Assembly (NCBI RefSeq): GCF_023914155.1
Contig: NZ_JAMWYS010000003.1
Location: 62,001 to 126,000 of the forward strand
DNA: 64,000 bases
Reading direction: 5' to 3'
DNA from: Solitalea agri
GTDB taxonomy: Bacteria; Bacteroidota; Bacteroidia; Sphingobacteriales; Sphingobacteriaceae
Made by a program: the position numbers and the translations under genes. This document shows, piece by piece, positions 63,214 to 64,000 of the stretch. The stretch's first letter is position 1, and each line of letters opens with the position of its first letter. A model generated the notes under the pieces. The model had not been told where the DNA came from, searched no databases, and was given only the letters and a program-made list of their open reading frames with translations.

Positions 63214-63325
63214 AATTTTTATAGTTCCTGAATCAACTGATTCAGGCAGGAATTGGCACCTTTCCATTTTGGCGGTTGCCAGAGGGTCATAGAGCCTGTT
63301 CTCTCGCCTCTTCTGTATAAGAATT
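63214..63325 (-). ncRNA. SAM-I (S-box) riboswitch upstream of metZ
   Basis: Read on the minus strand, P1 AATTCTTATA pairs with TATAAAAATT (one C-A mismatch). The core is GAGGCGAGAGAACAGGCTCT, ATGACCCTCTGGCAACC and GGTGCCAATTCCTGCC, typical of S-box RNAs. It would repress metZ when SAM is high. About 125 nt separate it from the metZ ATG, without an obvious terminator hairpin and U run. Confidence 0.95.
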
Positions 63326-63367
63326 ACAATTACTTAGAACAAGTAAAGGAGTAATTCAAAGTGTTTG

Positions 63368-63398
63368 CAAAGATAAAAGCCTTATTCTAAACCGCAAA
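63368..63398 (-). promoter_or_regulatory. Full Bacteroidota promoter for the SAM-I/metZ transcript
   Basis: On the minus strand, TTTG (63398-63395) and TATCTTTG (63375-63368) are separated by exactly 19 nt, the standard -33/-7 arrangement. It lies about 40 nt before the aptamer. Confidence 0.75.
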
Positions 63399-63422
63399 CA
63401 ATATTTTAGAATTAGGATTATT

Positions 63423-63447
63423 AAAACTCCCTCCCTTTTGGAGAGGG
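63423..63447 (-). terminator. Probable terminator after the OsmC-like gene
   Basis: CCCTCTC pairs with GGGAGGG around CAAAA on the minus strand, followed by AGTTTT, 13 nt after the OsmC stop. The U run is short. Confidence 0.6.
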
Positions 63448-63460
63448 TGTGAAAATCTTT

Positions 63461-63874
63461 TTAATTCAATTTATAGCTATAGCTCAATTTGGCAGATTTA
63501 CCTAAAATTTGAGCTACAGAACAATATTTATCAAAAGTCAAAGCCAATGCACGTTCAATCTTATCGGTGTTTAAATCACCAAAAAAATGATATTCTACAT
63601 TAATTACTTCAAATAACGATGGAACCTCTCCTTCTACTCTCTTCGCATCAATATTAATTTTAAGATCTTTTAAGGGCTCCTTTTGCTTAGTAAGAATAGA
63701 AATCACATCAATAGCACTACATCCTCCTAAACCAGCTAAAAGTGTCTCCATTGGACGAAAACCTTTATTCTCACCCCCTATTGCTGGATTAGCATCCATT
63801 GATAAAATATTCCCTTGCTCGTTAACAGCATCAAAATGATAAGCGTTATTTCTACGTTCTAATTTGATATTCAT
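63461..63874 (-). CDS. OsmC-family protein
   Basis: This 137-residue protein has the OsmC fold with both cysteines, C52 in LLAGLGGCSAIDVISILTKQ and C118 in FDKYCSVAQILGK. It belongs to the YhfA-like branch rather than to the classical OsmC at 36793. Thiol peroxidase activity is likely, but this branch is poorly characterised. It has its own -7 box and lies upstream of metZ on the same strand, separated by a hairpin. Confidence 0.88.
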   Translation of the reverse strand: MNIKLERRNNAYHFDAVNEQGNILSMDANPAIGGENKGFRPMETLLAGLGGCSAIDVISILTKQKEPLKDLKINIDAKRVEGEVPSLFEVINVEYHFFGDLNTDKIERALALTFDKYCSVAQILGKSAKLSYSYKLN

Positions 63875-63895
63875 TCTTTATTCAGATTATGGGTA

Positions 63896-63903
63896 CAAAG
63901 ATA
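63896..63903 (-). promoter_or_regulatory. Bacteroidota -7 box for the OsmC-like gene
   Basis: The minus strand reads TATCTTTG and ends 21 nt before the ATG. Confidence 0.55.
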
Positions 63904-64000
63904 TTTAGAACAATGAATTATTGATAAGTGTTAATAAATTCAATCATTAAAAAAATTACATTCTTCAATCTTCGACCTCAGTTTTTAGCACTTTATCTAC

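Overview
The window is AT-rich, gene-dense chromosome of a Bacteroidota member, most likely a sphingobacterial/cytophagal relative (species not identifiable from sequence alone). Evidence: many upstream regions carry the Bacteroidota sigma-A -7 box TAnnTTTG; TonB receptors have a carboxypeptidase-regulatory-like N-terminal domain; phylum-typical families occur (DUF3810, DUF2851, DUF1761, PolX, Rho with a long low-complexity insert); Shine-Dalgarno sequences are not prominent. No rRNA, tRNA, CRISPR array, prophage or insertion sequence was seen.

Layout. 1-9.6 kb: the start of an Omp85-like barrel gene, rnhA, a MATE exporter, a TonB receptor, a cupin, a YdeI-type protein, an NlpC/P60 lipoprotein, a TolB-like propeller protein, then a ParE-type toxin-antitoxin pair beside a frameshifted nucleotide-cyclase-like gene. 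9.7-20.2 kb: M28 peptidase, two coupled envelope genes, mutS, a lipoprotein, a LigB-type dioxygenase, a SpoU methyltransferase operon behind an 83-bp heptanucleotide repeat, and the SRP RNA gene. 20.2-31.2 kb: Fsa-type aldolase, gmhB-DUF3810 operon, OPT transporter, a SAM-I riboswitch before homoserine dehydrogenase, ankyrin, PspC, DUF2851, DinB and pyrF. 31.5-49.3 kb: housekeeping genes (rho, pssA, purS, folK, sppA, osmC, PolX, sixA, amtB, the GT2-sigma-rsmG-dprA operon, tgt), then a double-HTH regulator surrounded by identical palindromes, an LptF/G permease and an EamA transporter. 49.8-63.9 kb: a peptidase-propeller-barrel protein, LapA, and a sulfur block: Rrf2 regulator, siroheme synthase fused to a TSUP transporter, cobA and sulfite reductase with a C-terminal helical extension; then a TonB receptor, a SAM-I-controlled sulfhydrylase (metZ type) and an OsmC protein.

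How it fits together. Sulfite reductase needs siroheme, which CobA and the CysG-like half of the fusion make; the TSUP half probably moves sulfite or a related anion; the sulfide product can be used by the riboswitch-controlled sulfhydrylase, while the other riboswitch limits homoserine supply. The strongest leads for something new are the double-HTH regulator with its inactivated S24-like domain and repeated TTTGAATATTCAAA sites, the long structured leader of tgt, and the peptidase-propeller-barrel protein. Spacing between the -7 boxes and start codons (about 15-21 nt) was used to revise several starts.
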